Notes: a model not told the origin generated them from the letters alone. Counted from the stretch's first letter, positions 35,760 to 45,060 are shown. The stretch is 64,000 nucleotides of DNA from Pedobacter paludis (GCF_003173575.1 NZ_QGNY01000002.1:124001-188000); one strand, 5' to 3'. A program made the numbers and translations.

Positions 35760-36062
35760 TTAGGCTTCTACTTGGATTTTTTTTGAATTGCTCTTCACTT
35801 TATCAACAAATACTTTTGCTGGTTTAAAGCTAGGCACAAAGTGTTCTGGGATAATTATTGCAGTATTTTTAGAGATATTTCTGGCAGTTTTCTGCGCTCT
35901 CTTTTTAACAACAAAGCTTCCGAAGCCTCTTACGTATACATTTTCACCGCCAATCATGCTTGTTTTGATAACCTTGAAAAATGCCTCAACTGTTTCCTGT
36001 ACATCAACCTTCTCAATTCCGGTTTTTGTTGATATTTCTGAAATAATATCTGCCTTAGTCAT
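35760..36062 (-). CDS. HU family DNA-binding protein
   Basis: The 100-residue protein has the HU/IHF fold: N-terminal helices (MTKADIISEISTKTGI), the beta-arm region with VYVRGFGSFVVKKRAQKTARN and the PAKVFVD end. HU binds and bends DNA without strong sequence preference. It is the first gene of the operon with the TPR protein and the small basic protein. A TAnnTTTG promoter lies in the 168-nt gap shared with mutY. Confidence 0.95.
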   Translation of the reverse strand: MTKADIISEISTKTGIEKVDVQETVEAFFKVIKTSMIGGENVYVRGFGSFVVKKRAQKTARNISKNTAIIIPEHFVPSFKPAKVFVDKVKSNSKKIQVEA

Positions 36063-36114
36063 ATTTACTTATTTATATATATTGTGTTTTAATATTATAA
36101 CTGTTTTGGGGTTG

Positions 36115-36122
36115 CAAAAGTA
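36115..36122 (-). promoter_or_regulatory. TAnnTTTG -7 box of the HU operon
   Basis: TACTTTTG on the minus strand is an exact match 52 nt before the ATG; the expected leader is about 47 nt and AT-rich. Confidence 0.55.
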
Positions 36123-36230
36123 TTGCTTTTTAATGAGATAGGGAAATAAAAGATGATTTTTTTATATTCTCACTTATCAGCGAAATGCAAGTTTTTTTTT
36201 AAACGAATAAATACACCGTAATTTGCATCA

Positions 36231-37289
36231 ATGACATTCCAAAATGAACTCATAAATTGGTACAACCAAAATAAGAGAGATTTGCCCTGGAGGCACACTA
36301 ACAACGCATATATCATTTGGTTATCCGAAATCATACTTCAACAAACCCGAGTTGAACAAGGGCTCCCTTATTTCAATAAATTTTTGGAAAATTTCCCTAA
36401 TGTCTCAGATTTTGCAAGCGCAAGCGAATCAAAAGTGCTAAAACTTTGGCAGGGATTGGGCTATTATTCAAGAGGGAGGAACATGCATGCTACGGCGCAA
36501 ATTGTAATGAGCGACTTTAACGGTGTATTTCCGACTCTTTATGATGATCTCATTAAACTGAAGGGAATTGGAGAATATACCGCAGCCGCGATTTCTTCCT
36601 TTTCATCAGGCGAGGCTAGAGCCGTTGTAGATGGAAATGTATTTAGGGTGCTGGCTAGATACTACGGAATAAATACACCAATCAATTCTCCGGCAGGGAA
36701 AAAACAATTTTATACATTGGCCAATGAACTGATGTTTAAGGAAGACGCTGCGCTGTATAACCAAGCCATAATGGAATTTGGCGCTATGCAATGCAAACCG
36801 AAATCTCCGGCATGTAATATCTGTCCTCTAAATCAAACTTGTTATGCATTTAATAACCATCTGGTTAAAGAATTACCTGTAAAAATTGGAAAGGCTGAGA
36901 AAAAACACCGATTCTTTAATTATTTTATTTGTACGCAAGGCGATGAAATATTGGTTAAGGAAAGACAGGCTGGCGATATCTGGCAACATCTATATGATTT
37001 TCCGTTAATTGAAACTCTAGAATTACCCAATTGGATGGACCCCAGTTTTAATAATACCGTTAAAGATTTTTTCGGTATAAATACTGAATTTACACTTATT
37101 AGCTATAAAAAACATATTTTAACCCACCAAATAATACACGTACATTTTTTTGCATTAAAAAATTATATATTTAACTTTAGTAAACAAAAGGAACTTAATT
37201 GGGTTTCTTTAAGTAAGTTAGATGAATTGCCGCAACCTAAGGTTATCCACGATTTTTTGGAGGATAATTTTAAGAATAAGATGGAATAA
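36231..37289 (+). CDS. mutY: A/G-specific adenine glycosylase MutY
   Basis: MutY removes adenine mispaired with 8-oxoguanine. The 352-residue protein has catalytic Glu33 in SEIILQQT, the helix-hairpin-helix LKGIGEYTAAA, Asp134 in VVDGNVFR, and the iron-sulfur cysteines 188, 195, 198 and 204. A C-terminal Nudix-like domain follows and is kept, with HQIIHVHFFAL. A GTAATTTG box ends 5 nt before the ATG. The gene is divergent from HU and upstream of ssb. Confidence 0.97.
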   Translation: MTFQNELINWYNQNKRDLPWRHTNNAYIIWLSEIILQQTRVEQGLPYFNKFLENFPNVSDFASASESKVLKLWQGLGYYSRGRNMHATAQIVMSDFNGVFPTLYDDLIKLKGIGEYTAAAISSFSSGEARAVVDGNVFRVLARYYGINTPINSPAGKKQFYTLANELMFKEDAALYNQAIMEFGAMQCKPKSPACNICPLNQTCYAFNNHLVKELPVKIGKAEKKHRFFNYFICTQGDEILVKERQAGDIWQHLYDFPLIETLELPNWMDPSFNNTVKDFFGINTEFTLISYKKHILTHQIIHVHFFALKNYIFNFSKQKELNWVSLSKLDELPQPKVIHDFLEDNFKNKME

Positions 37290-37345
37290 CTAACCACCTA
37301 GGCAATGGCAATCTGATAAACGAAACAACTAACCAAAAATATTTT

Positions 37346-37789
37346 ATGTCTGGTATTAACAAAGTGATTTTAGTGGGCCACTTGGGTAAAGACCCTGAGG
37401 TTCGGCATTTGGATGGTGGTGTAACTGTTGCAAGCTTTCCGCTGGCTACATCTGAAACATACAACAAGGATGGAAAAAGAGTAGAGCAAACAGAATGGCA
37501 CAATATTGTATTATGGCGAGGGCTTGCTGAAGTAGCTTCAAAGTATTTACAAAAGGGCAAACTGGTATACATTGAGGGCAAGCTTAGAACCAGATCCTTC
37601 GAAGACAAAGAAAAAGTAAAAAAATATGTAACAGAAATTGTTGCCGAGAACTTTACAATGCTGGGTAGAAAAAGTGATTTTGAGCAAAGTCCATCTACTA
37701 CGTTATCTTCTCCCCAACATACAGAGTCTAAAATTGATGATGAGTTTACAATTGGGCCGTCTGATGAGAATGGAGATCTGCCATTTTAA
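37346..37789 (+). CDS. ssb: single-stranded DNA-binding protein
   Basis: The 147-residue protein has an OB fold: GINKVILVGHLGKDPEVR, TEWHNIVLWRGLAE, GKLVYIEGKLRTRSF, and a disordered linker. The acidic tip ends DENGDLPF, the partner-binding tail. It starts 56 nt after mutY and probably shares its transcript. A terminator follows. Its size is normal for a primary SSB. Confidence 0.97.
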   Translation: MSGINKVILVGHLGKDPEVRHLDGGVTVASFPLATSETYNKDGKRVEQTEWHNIVLWRGLAEVASKYLQKGKLVYIEGKLRTRSFEDKEKVKKYVTEIVAENFTMLGRKSDFEQSPSTTLSSPQHTESKIDDEFTIGPSDENGDLPF

Positions 37790-37811
37790 CAATTCCAATT
37801 AAATACATAAA

Positions 37812-37845
37812 AAAAGCCTAAGGTAGTTAACTACTTTAGGCTTTT
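37812..37845. terminator. bidirectional hairpin terminator after ssb
   Basis: Arms AAAAGCCTAA-G-GTAGTT and AACTAC-T-TTAGGCTTTT, with one mismatch, lie between convergent genes, with A- and T-rich flanks. Confidence 0.85.
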
Positions 37846-37855
37846 CTTTTTAATG

Positions 37856-38293
37856 TTAATACGTCTCACTATCTGGCGGAATTCCATAATCAACAAACTT
37901 TTTATCTTTTTTTTCCTTCTTCTTACTAAAGAAACCTTTAACCGAATTGAATATTGCCGATAAATGTTCGGCATCTAAAGATTTTCCAACTTTTCCAGAA
38001 ACTAAGCCAACTGCTGCCTTGGTTAAAAAACCGGCACCACTAAAAAGTGTTTTGTTTAAAAACATTGGCAGAAGTAAGGACATTGCCGTTCCGCTGAGAT
38101 TTAATTTATCGTCGACCTTAAAAAGGTTACTCGGTGTAGCATACTTTTTGATTAAAGAACCCAGCGTAAATTGATGGATAAAATTTTTAGCATCAGCCTT
38201 AAGCATGGTTTGTTTAAGCGTATACTCTACTTTTAGCTCGATTTTTTTCGCTTGTAAGTCTTCGAGGTTTCTGATGTTTTTATAGCTTCTCAT
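37856..38293 (-). CDS. unknown protein of the YtxH-holin operon
   Basis: The 145-residue protein starts MRSYKNIRNLEDLQAKKIEL, has a hydrophobic middle (LSGTAMSLLLPMFLNKTLFSGAGF), and ends in a lysine-rich tail. The chosen ATG has AGGAGG 6-11 nt before it, a strong Shine-Dalgarno site that is rare in this window, and overlaps the holin-like gene by 14 nt. An in-frame ATG 30 nt upstream is the alternative. It is always seen here with the holin and YtxH genes, so a membrane or envelope role is inferred. Confidence 0.75.
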   Translation of the reverse strand: MRSYKNIRNLEDLQAKKIELKVEYTLKQTMLKADAKNFIHQFTLGSLIKKYATPSNLFKVDDKLNLSGTAMSLLLPMFLNKTLFSGAGFLTKAAVGLVSGKVGKSLDAEHLSAIFNSVKGFFSKKKEKKDKKFVDYGIPPDSETY

Positions 38294-38660
38294 CTTCTTC
38301 CTCCTTATCTGCAAGTTTATCAAAATACTTTCTAATGGCTACATTAATAATTGCCTTCTCAATATATTTATCCTTGGTTAAATAAACGATAATGGCCAAA
38401 ATAATGTAGATTAGGGATACACATCCAAAACCACCCGAATAACTTCCCAATACATCAGAAAGATATAAAGCCAACGTTACTGAGCCGAATAAAAAAGCCA
38501 ATATAAAGCAGACAATAACAGCTGTGCTGGTTACTAAATCGGCAAATATTTTCGAGGCTTTTTCTACAAGATAAAGTCTGGTATATTCTACCCTTGCTTC
38601 AAGATATCCCTTGGCATCATCTACCAAATCTTCGATACTTTTATCTTTATTTTCCTGCAT
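38280..38660 (-). CDS. phage holin family (DUF1469-type) membrane protein
   Basis: The 126-residue protein has an N-terminal helix (EDLVDDAKGYLEARVEYTRLYL), two membrane helices (about residues 40-68 and 76-98) and an acidic tail (EEEDEKL). It matches the putative superfamily III holin or DUF1469 family, common in chromosomes without phage. No lysis gene is nearby, so it is more likely a stress or envelope protein with the YtxH gene 53 nt upstream. Confidence 0.85.
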   Translation of the reverse strand: MQENKDKSIEDLVDDAKGYLEARVEYTRLYLVEKASKIFADLVTSTAVIVCFILAFLFGSVTLALYLSDVLGSYSGGFGCVSLIYIILAIIVYLTKDKYIEKAIINVAIRKYFDKLADKEEEDEKL

Positions 38661-38713
38661 AATTTAGATGTAATTTAACCGGGCATAAATCGCCCGGCTT
38701 TAATATTTTTTAT

Positions 38714-38980
38714 TTATGCGTGCTCTACGTCGTCGCTATATTCTTCTTCTACACTTCTCAATTTGGTTTTAATTGAGCTAACAACTTTATCTTTTAAGCT
38801 CGATAGATTATTGATCTCATCAGCAGCTTTATCTTTAATAGAATCGCCTAAATCTTTTAAGGATTGGCTTAACTTATCACGCGTTTCTTCACCTTTTTCT
38901 GGTGCGAACAAAATTCCTAGAGCGGCACCGGCAGCTAGTCCTGCTAAAAGAGCAACTACAACTTTTGAGTTATCATTCAT
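38714..38980 (-). CDS. YtxH domain protein
   Basis: The 88-residue protein has one membrane segment (VVVALLAGLAAGAALGILFAP) directly followed by the YtxH motif PEKGEETRDKLSQSL, then an amphipathic helix. Members of this family are general-stress proteins in Bacillus. It is the first gene of a three-gene operon with a holin-like protein and an unknown protein, suggesting a shared envelope role. Confidence 0.85.
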   Translation of the reverse strand: MNDNSKVVVALLAGLAAGAALGILFAPEKGEETRDKLSQSLKDLGDSIKDKAADEINNLSSLKDKVVSSIKTKLRSVEEEYSDDVEHA

Positions 38981-39052
38981 AATATATGTATTTTAAGGGT
39001 TTAACATTTATAATATATGTACTTCTACATAATTTTATTGTTAAGCTATAAA

Positions 39053-40102
39053 TTATAACTCATTATGCTCATTATTTGTTTTAATTCTTTCCAATCTTTC
39101 TGATGCGAGTGTACTGGTTTCGTAAATTTTAACAAGCAAAATAAAATATGATAATAGAAGCGGGCCAAAAACAAGACCTAATATTCCGAATAAAGGTATA
39201 CCAATAATTACGCCAATTACTGTAATAATAGGATGAATATTGCCAACTTTCTTCGCTATGATAAATCTTAGAACATTATCGATATTAATGATGACCACAA
39301 AACCGAAAATTAACATGGCCCAGCCTGCAAAATTATTGCCGTTTGCGATTTGCAAAATGGCAGCGGGCACGAATATAACCGGTGGGCCCAATACGGGCAC
39401 AAATGAAATAAATGTAGTAATTACCCCCCAAAAAACTGGGTCTTTGTAACCCAGTACAAAAAAAGATAAGCTAACCAAAGAACCCTGCACCAAACAGATT
39501 AGGCCTTGGCCCAATACATTGGCATAAGTTGTATTGCGCATTTCATCGCCAAATCTAAGTGCATTTTGTTCTCTAAACGGCGCATATTTTATTAGTGAAA
39601 ATTCAAATCTCTTGCGCTCAATTAGCATAAAATACAGCAAGAAGAACATCACCAACAGGCTTAAGATAATATTTACAGCGCTAGAAATTAATGAGGGAAA
39701 AAGTAAGGTTGCCCAATTGCCCAAACGATTTAAGCCGTCCTGAATTACACTTTCATTTATTTTAACTGGAATTAAATGCTGAAGTTTTACCAGAAGGTTT
39801 TTAAAAAAGATTTCGTTGTTTTTTAGCTCCGAAATTTTACTGATTACCATACTGCTCAATGCATAAAATGGCAGTATGATTAAAATTATACAAACGGTAA
39901 TTAATGAAATTGCGACAAATCTTCGGTTCCAGCCTTTAACCTCTGCAAAGTAAATGTATCCGGGGCGCATAATTGTGTACAGCACAAGTGTACTTAAAAT
40001 TGCACTAAAAATATCTTGCAGAGAATAAGCAATTAATAGCCCAAGCGCTATTATAATTACAAGGTTGATGTTATTGCGTTGTTTATAAGAGAATACCGAC
40101 AT
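39053..40102 (-). CDS. AI-2E family (PerM/YhhQ-like) transporter
   Basis: The 349-residue membrane protein has about eight hydrophobic segments and the family's C-terminal motif: FVPVLGPPVIFVPAAI, then GNIHPIITVIGVIIGIPLFG. The family includes the AI-2 exporter and PerM; substrates vary. The ATG at 40102 gives MSVFSYKQ; an upstream start 33 nt earlier lies in a lysine-rich stretch and is less likely. It lies downstream of an NtrC-type regulator by 50 nt. Confidence 0.85.
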   Translation of the reverse strand: MSVFSYKQRNNINLVIIIALGLLIAYSLQDIFSAILSTLVLYTIMRPGYIYFAEVKGWNRRFVAISLITVCIILIILPFYALSSMVISKISELKNNEIFFKNLLVKLQHLIPVKINESVIQDGLNRLGNWATLLFPSLISSAVNIILSLLVMFFLLYFMLIERKRFEFSLIKYAPFREQNALRFGDEMRNTTYANVLGQGLICLVQGSLVSLSFFVLGYKDPVFWGVITTFISFVPVLGPPVIFVPAAILQIANGNNFAGWAMLIFGFVVIINIDNVLRFIIAKKVGNIHPIITVIGVIIGIPLFGILGLVFGPLLLSYFILLVKIYETSTLASERLERIKTNNEHNEL

Positions 40103-40152
40103 ATCCGTTTTATGCTTGGTACTCTTAAAATACAAAAAGGCGTTATTTTGTT

Positions 40153-41583
40153 TTATTCATTTTCAGAATTATCATCCATATCCAGTTTGATTGCCTTTAT
40201 TTTATTGTAAAGTGTCTTACGATCAATTTTTAGTGCTTTTGCTGCTTTGGTTTTGTTAAAGTTTACTTCTTTTAACGCATTCAGAATGGTATCATATTCT
40301 GCTTCTTGCGCAGCATTTCTTAAATTTTTGGGCTTATCGGAAGTTTTGATTTTCATCTGGCTCAAAACCTTTTCATGATCGTATTCTTTTGCAAAATTTG
40401 ATAATTCGAGGGGAAGAACATCTACTTGGATTTCATTTCCATCAGTTAATAAAGCAACACGCCTAATTACGTTTTTAAGCTCGCGAACGTTTCCTGGCCA
40501 GCCATAGTTTAAGAAACAACTTTTCACCCCTTCGGAGAAACCACGGATATTTTTGTTAAGTTCTTGATTGGCTACCGCTAAAAATTTATCTGCAAAAATC
40601 AGAATATCGTTCCCCCTCTTTTTCAGTGATGGAATATGAATCGAAAACTCATTAAATCGATGATATAAATCTTCTCTGAATGTTCCTTTTAAAATATTTT
40701 CTGATAGATTTTCGTTTGTAGCTACAATAATTCTTACATCAAGATCTATTTCTTTGGTGCTGCCAATTCGCTTAACCTTGCGTTCCTGGACTGTTCTTAA
40801 TAAAGTTGCCTGGATTTCGTATGATAAGTTGCCAATCTCATCCAAAAACAACGTGCCTCCATTTGCCTGTTCAAAATGACCAATTTTTGTATAAAGTGCT
40901 CCCGTAAAGGAACCTTTTTCATGGCCAAAAAACTCACTGCCCGCAAGTTCCTTGGTAAGCGATCCGCAATCCATAGCAACAAAAGGCTTATCTCTTCTTA
41001 AACTGTTTAAGTGAATGGTTTTTGCAACACACTCTTTACCCGTTCCGCTTTTACCGGTTAAAATTATACTGTAAGAAGTTGGCGCAATAAGTTGGATTTG
41101 TTTCAGAAGTGTACCAGAAACTTCGCTTTTTCCATCAATATATTCAGTATAGTTTACATAATCAGATTCTGATTCGGCACTGTTTTTCTTTCCTGAACCT
41201 TTATTTTCATTAAGAGCTCTTTGCGTTTCCAGTGCTTTATTAATGGTATTTAAAATTTCGTCGGGATAAAGTGGCTTTGTTATGTAATCATAAGCGCCAA
41301 GCTTAATTAGCTCTACAGCCAGCTTGATATCAGAATAACCGGTAATAATAATTACTCCAGTTGTGGGATAGTTTTCTTTTATTTTAATCAGAATTTCCCT
41401 GCCATCAGTATCATCGAGGCGATAATCGCACAACACCAAGTCGAAAGTTTCATTCGTCATTATCTCCATAGCGGAGGTTCCAGTAATGGCATTTGAGACT
41501 TCGAAGCCATTTCTGATTAGAAATTTTGAGAGTAAGAGTCCGATGTTTACTTCGTCATCGATAATTAGTATCTTCTTTTTCAT
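40153..41583 (-). CDS. sigma-54-dependent response regulator (NtrC family)
   Basis: The 476-residue protein has a receiver domain (KKKILIIDDEVNIG, phosphoacceptor Asp in LCDYRLDD, lysine in YDYITKPLYP), a sigma-54 AAA+ domain (GKSGTGKECVAKTIH, GSFTGALYTK in place of GAFTGA, GGTLFLDEIGN, YGWPGNVRELKN), and a C-terminal Fis-like helix-turn-helix (KTKAAKALKIDRKTLYNKIK). It would turn on sigma-54 promoters after phosphorylation. No histidine kinase is adjacent. The start with MKKKILIIDD was chosen over an ATG 24 nt upstream. Confidence 0.92.
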   Translation of the reverse strand: MKKKILIIDDEVNIGLLLSKFLIRNGFEVSNAITGTSAMEIMTNETFDLVLCDYRLDDTDGREILIKIKENYPTTGVIIITGYSDIKLAVELIKLGAYDYITKPLYPDEILNTINKALETQRALNENKGSGKKNSAESESDYVNYTEYIDGKSEVSGTLLKQIQLIAPTSYSIILTGKSGTGKECVAKTIHLNSLRRDKPFVAMDCGSLTKELAGSEFFGHEKGSFTGALYTKIGHFEQANGGTLFLDEIGNLSYEIQATLLRTVQERKVKRIGSTKEIDLDVRIIVATNENLSENILKGTFREDLYHRFNEFSIHIPSLKKRGNDILIFADKFLAVANQELNKNIRGFSEGVKSCFLNYGWPGNVRELKNVIRRVALLTDGNEIQVDVLPLELSNFAKEYDHEKVLSQMKIKTSDKPKNLRNAAQEAEYDTILNALKEVNFNKTKAAKALKIDRKTLYNKIKAIKLDMDDNSENE

Positions 41584-41763
41584 CAGATGTAATCTGTTTT
41601 TATGCATTAGCAGAAAACCTATTCACAAAAAATGCTAATTTCCGTTGTGATTAGGGCTTTCTAATAGATATTTAGATAAGACATAATTACAGATTTTTAA
41701 TGAAATTGGGAAATATTTTCCACACTTATTTTATAATCAACTAGAACTAATAATACAAAATGT

Positions 41764-42543
41764 TTATTTCCCTTTAAAGACTGCTTTTCTTTTTTCTACA
41801 AATGCACGTACACCTTCTTTAAAATCCTCTGTTTCGAAGCATTTTCCAAATTGCTCAATTTCAACAACATAACCATCCGTTTCGGTTATCGATGCAATTA
41901 CTGATTTTATTGCAGCTGCAACCGCTAGAGGAGCACGCATTTTAATTACATTTAAAATCTCCTCAGCTCTGCCTATTAAATCTGTTTGAGGAACTACATA
42001 ATTTACTAAGCCAATTTTTTCTGCATCTTCAGCAGAAACCATACTCGCCGTAGTAATCATTTCAATGGCCTTGCCTTTACCTACCAGTTGTGTTAATCGT
42101 TGTGTACCTCCATAACCAGGAATTAGTCCCAGGGTTACTTCGGGCAAACCCAATTTGGCATTGTCTGATGCAATTCTTATGTGGCAAGCCATCGCTAATT
42201 CCAATCCTCCGCCTAGTGCGAAACCATTTATCGCTGCAATAAAAGGCTTTGGAGAATTTTCAATTGCATTAAATACCAGTTTGTGGCCTTGCTTAGCTAA
42301 TTCCTCTCCCTGCTTACCGTTGTAATCAGAAAATTCTTTTATATCTGCTCCAGCAACAAAAGCTTTTTCGCCAGCTCCAGTTAAAATTACCCCCCTAACC
42401 TCATCGGTTTTACCAGCATATTCAATTACGTCTGCCAGTTCTGCAAGGGTATCTTTATTTAAAGCATTTAACGCCTTTTCTCTGTTTATTGTAATGTAAA
42501 GTATGTTTTCTTTAACTTCTGAAATTAAATTCTGGTATGCCAT
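41764..42543 (-). CDS. enoyl-CoA hydratase
   Basis: The 259-residue crotonase-type protein has the oxyanion loops GAGEKAFVAGADIKE and GFALGGGLELAMACHIR, with the two glutamates of the catalytic pair in the positions typical of hydratases (LELAMAC and PEVTLGLIPGYGG). It should hydrate 2-enoyl-CoA. It follows a stand-alone B12-binding protein by 3 nt in the same operon. Confidence 0.9.
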   Translation of the reverse strand: MAYQNLISEVKENILYITINREKALNALNKDTLAELADVIEYAGKTDEVRGVILTGAGEKAFVAGADIKEFSDYNGKQGEELAKQGHKLVFNAIENSPKPFIAAINGFALGGGLELAMACHIRIASDNAKLGLPEVTLGLIPGYGGTQRLTQLVGKGKAIEMITTASMVSAEDAEKIGLVNYVVPQTDLIGRAEEILNVIKMRAPLAVAAAIKSVIASITETDGYVVEIEQFGKCFETEDFKEGVRAFVEKRKAVFKGK

Positions 42544-42546
42544 ATC

Positions 42547-42966
42547 TTAAAAATTTCTGTTTTCTGTAACCCAATTTTGTATGTATTCTACAATGCTTGC
42601 CATTGTTGTACCTGGGGGGAATAATTCACCAACACCCAAGGCTGCAAGTTTAATCCGATCTCCATCCGGAATAATTCCTCCACCTGTTAAAAGCACATCA
42701 TCCATCTGTTTTTCTTTCATAAATTGAATTATTTTTGGAAAGACCGTCATGTGTGCGCCCGATAAAATAGAAATCCCAATGGCATCAACATCCTCCTGCA
42801 ATGCAGTATTAACAACCATTTCTGGTGTTTGGCGCAGGCCGGTATAAATGACTTCCATTCCAGCATCACGAAGTGAGGTAGCAATTACTTTTGCTCCTCT
42901 ATCATGGCCATCTAAGCCAACTTTTGCAACTAAAACACGGATTGGTCGGTTTAATGCTTTGCTCAT
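42547..42966 (-). CDS. stand-alone cobalamin-binding domain of methylmalonyl-CoA mutase type
   Basis: The 139-residue protein matches the C-terminal B12 domain of methylmalonyl-CoA mutase: [14 protein letters not shown] with the DxHxxG histidine that replaces the cobalt ligand, [23 protein letters not shown], and [14 protein letters not shown]. Such a protein normally partners a mutase subunit that is encoded elsewhere. It is in an operon with an enoyl-CoA hydratase, which fits propionate or short-chain acyl-CoA metabolism. Confidence 0.92.
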   Translation of the reverse strand: MSKALNRPIRVLVAKVGLDGHDRGAKVIATSLRDAGMEVIYTGLRQTPEMVVNTALQEDVDAIGISILSGAHMTVFPKIIQFMKEKQMDDVLLTGGGIIPDGDRIKLAALGVGELFPPGTTMASIVEYIQNWVTENRNF

Positions 42967-43353
42967 AATGAATATTAAGTTGATGTAAATGTATTGATTT
43001 TGACGGGAATTGAAAAGGGGAGGAAATGGGGGAATGGGAAACTAGACTATAGAAAAAGATAAAAGAATAAATAAAAGCGAAAGGATAGCAATCCGGTTAG
43101 ATTTTACCCTATACCTCTTCATCATTACCTAATTTCCTATTATAAATTTACTATTCTTGACCAAACAAGCCATCGGATGATATATACAAATATTGGCGAT
43201 ATTCATCCGATGGATATAACTAGTGTTTGCCAAAAATATAATGAATTCGCTGTTTTAAAACACCAACAATAAATCGTGAGCTAATAAACCCGTTTATCTT
43301 TACTTAATTATGCTCAATCTTTTTACCTTTGCAATCCTAATTTACAGGTTTTT
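42967..43353. other. 387-nt intergenic region with an inverted repeat
   Basis: A purine-rich stretch follows the B12 gene promoter side. At 43170-43213 a perfect 11-bp inverted repeat, CCATCGGATGA with TCATCCGATGG, has a 22-nt spacer, without a T-run on either side. It may be an operator or a stable hairpin. No reading frame of note is seen apart from the glnS promoter at the end. Confidence 0.5.
43324..43331 (+). promoter_or_regulatory. TAnnTTTG -7 box of glnS
   Basis: TACCTTTG matches the consensus exactly and gives a leader of about 16 nt before the ATG at 43354. Confidence 0.55.
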
Positions 43354-45009
43354 ATGAGTGAAGAGAAGTCATTGAACTTTATTGAAGAAATTGTTGAGAA
43401 CGACTTAAATAGTGGCAAGTATAAAACTTTGGTTACGCGTTTCCCGCCTGAACCTAATGGTTATTTACACATTGGCCACGCGAAAGCGATATGCTTAAAC
43501 TTCGGACTAACACAAAAATACGGCGGTTATACCAATCTGCGTTTTGATGATACCAATCCGGTAACGGAAAAAACGGAATATGTAAACAGCCAGCAAGAAG
43601 ATATTAAATGGTTAGGTTTTAACTGGAAAAACGAATTATATGCATCAGATTATTTTGATGAGTTATATTCTTTTGCAGTAAGACTAATCGAAAAGGGTTT
43701 GGCTTATGCTGATGAAAGTTCTGCCGATGAAATCGCAACTTTAAAGGGAACGCCTACAGAGCCTGGCCAGGATAGTCCTTATCGCAACCGCAGTGTCGAA
43801 GAAAATCTGGATATTTTCACGAGAATGAAAAATGGCGAATTTGCCGATGGTGCTTATATTTTAAGGGCAAAAATCGACATGGCCAGTCCGAATATGTTAA
43901 TGCGTGACCCGATTATATATCGTATAAAACACGCAGAACACCACCGTACAGGTAACAAATGGTGCATTTACCCAATGTACGATTTTGCACATGGGCAAAG
44001 CGATAGTATCGAAAACATCACGCACTCTATTTGTACTCTGGAGTATGTTTCACACCGCGAATTGTACGATTGGTTTATCGAGAAATTAGAAATTTTTCCT
44101 TCTAAACAATATGAATTTGCCCGTTTAAATCTTACTTCTACGGTAATGAGTAAACGTAAGCTGCTTCAATTGGTTAACGAAAATCTGGTTAACGGCTGGG
44201 ATGACCCACGCATGCCAACAATTTCTGGTTTACGTAGAAGAGGTTTCACTCCGAAGAGTGTTCGCGAGTTTTGCGAACGCATCGGTATTGCCAAACGCGA
44301 AAATTTAATCGAGTTAAGCCTGTTGGAATTTTGCATCCGTGAGGATCTGAATAAAACAGCTAACCGCGTAATGGCCGTTTTAGATCCAATTAAGTTAATC
44401 ATCACCAATTACGAAAAAGGAACCGAAGATTTAATTGGCGAAAATAATCCTGAAGCAGAAGACGGGGGCGGTACACGTATCATTCCTTTTAGCAATGAGC
44501 TTTGGATTGAGCGTGAAGATTTTATGGAAGTTCCCGCCAAGAAGTGGTTCCGTTTGGCACCTGGCGCAATGGTTCGCTTAAAGTTTGCTTACATTGTTAA
44601 GTGCGAGGATTTTGTGAAAGATGATAACGGAAACGTTACCGAAATTCACTGTACTTACATTCCAGAATCAAAAAGTGGAAACGATACTAGTGGAATCAAC
44701 GTAAAAGGAACCATTCATTGGGTGAGTGCTCAACATGCAAAAACTGCAGAAATTCGTTTATACGATCGCTTATTTACCTCAGAAACACCGGATGCCGAAG
44801 AAGGTGATTTTAAGGAATATTTAAATCCTGAAAGCCTAACGGTTTTACCTAACGCTTATATCGAACCTGCATTAGCAGATGCCAATTTAGAAGGGCGTTA
44901 TCAATTTATTCGTAAGGGTTATTTCTGTTTAGACCGAGATTCTACGGCTGATAAATTGGTTTTCAATAGAACGGTAACACTAAAAGATACGTTCAAGAAA
45001 CCCAATTAA
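43354..45009 (+). CDS. glnS: glutaminyl-tRNA synthetase
   Basis: The 551-residue class I synthetase charges tRNA-Gln with glutamine. The HIGH-type motif is PPEPNGYLHIGHAKAI, the KMSKS-type is VMSKRKLL, the acceptor region has SVREFCERIG, and the C-terminal anticodon-binding beta barrels are complete. Its presence means that this organism need not rely on the amidotransferase route for Gln-tRNA. It is a single-gene unit with its own promoter and terminator. Confidence 0.97.
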   Translation: MSEEKSLNFIEEIVENDLNSGKYKTLVTRFPPEPNGYLHIGHAKAICLNFGLTQKYGGYTNLRFDDTNPVTEKTEYVNSQQEDIKWLGFNWKNELYASDYFDELYSFAVRLIEKGLAYADESSADEIATLKGTPTEPGQDSPYRNRSVEENLDIFTRMKNGEFADGAYILRAKIDMASPNMLMRDPIIYRIKHAEHHRTGNKWCIYPMYDFAHGQSDSIENITHSICTLEYVSHRELYDWFIEKLEIFPSKQYEFARLNLTSTVMSKRKLLQLVNENLVNGWDDPRMPTISGLRRRGFTPKSVREFCERIGIAKRENLIELSLLEFCIREDLNKTANRVMAVLDPIKLIITNYEKGTEDLIGENNPEAEDGGGTRIIPFSNELWIEREDFMEVPAKKWFRLAPGAMVRLKFAYIVKCEDFVKDDNGNVTEIHCTYIPESKSGNDTSGINVKGTIHWVSAQHAKTAEIRLYDRLFTSETPDAEEGDFKEYLNPESLTVLPNAYIEPALADANLEGRYQFIRKGYFCLDRDSTADKLVFNRTVTLKDTFKKPN

Positions 45010-45060
45010 AAGCCCCTCCCAACCCTACACTGAAAGGAATTGCTTTCAATGCGTATATAA

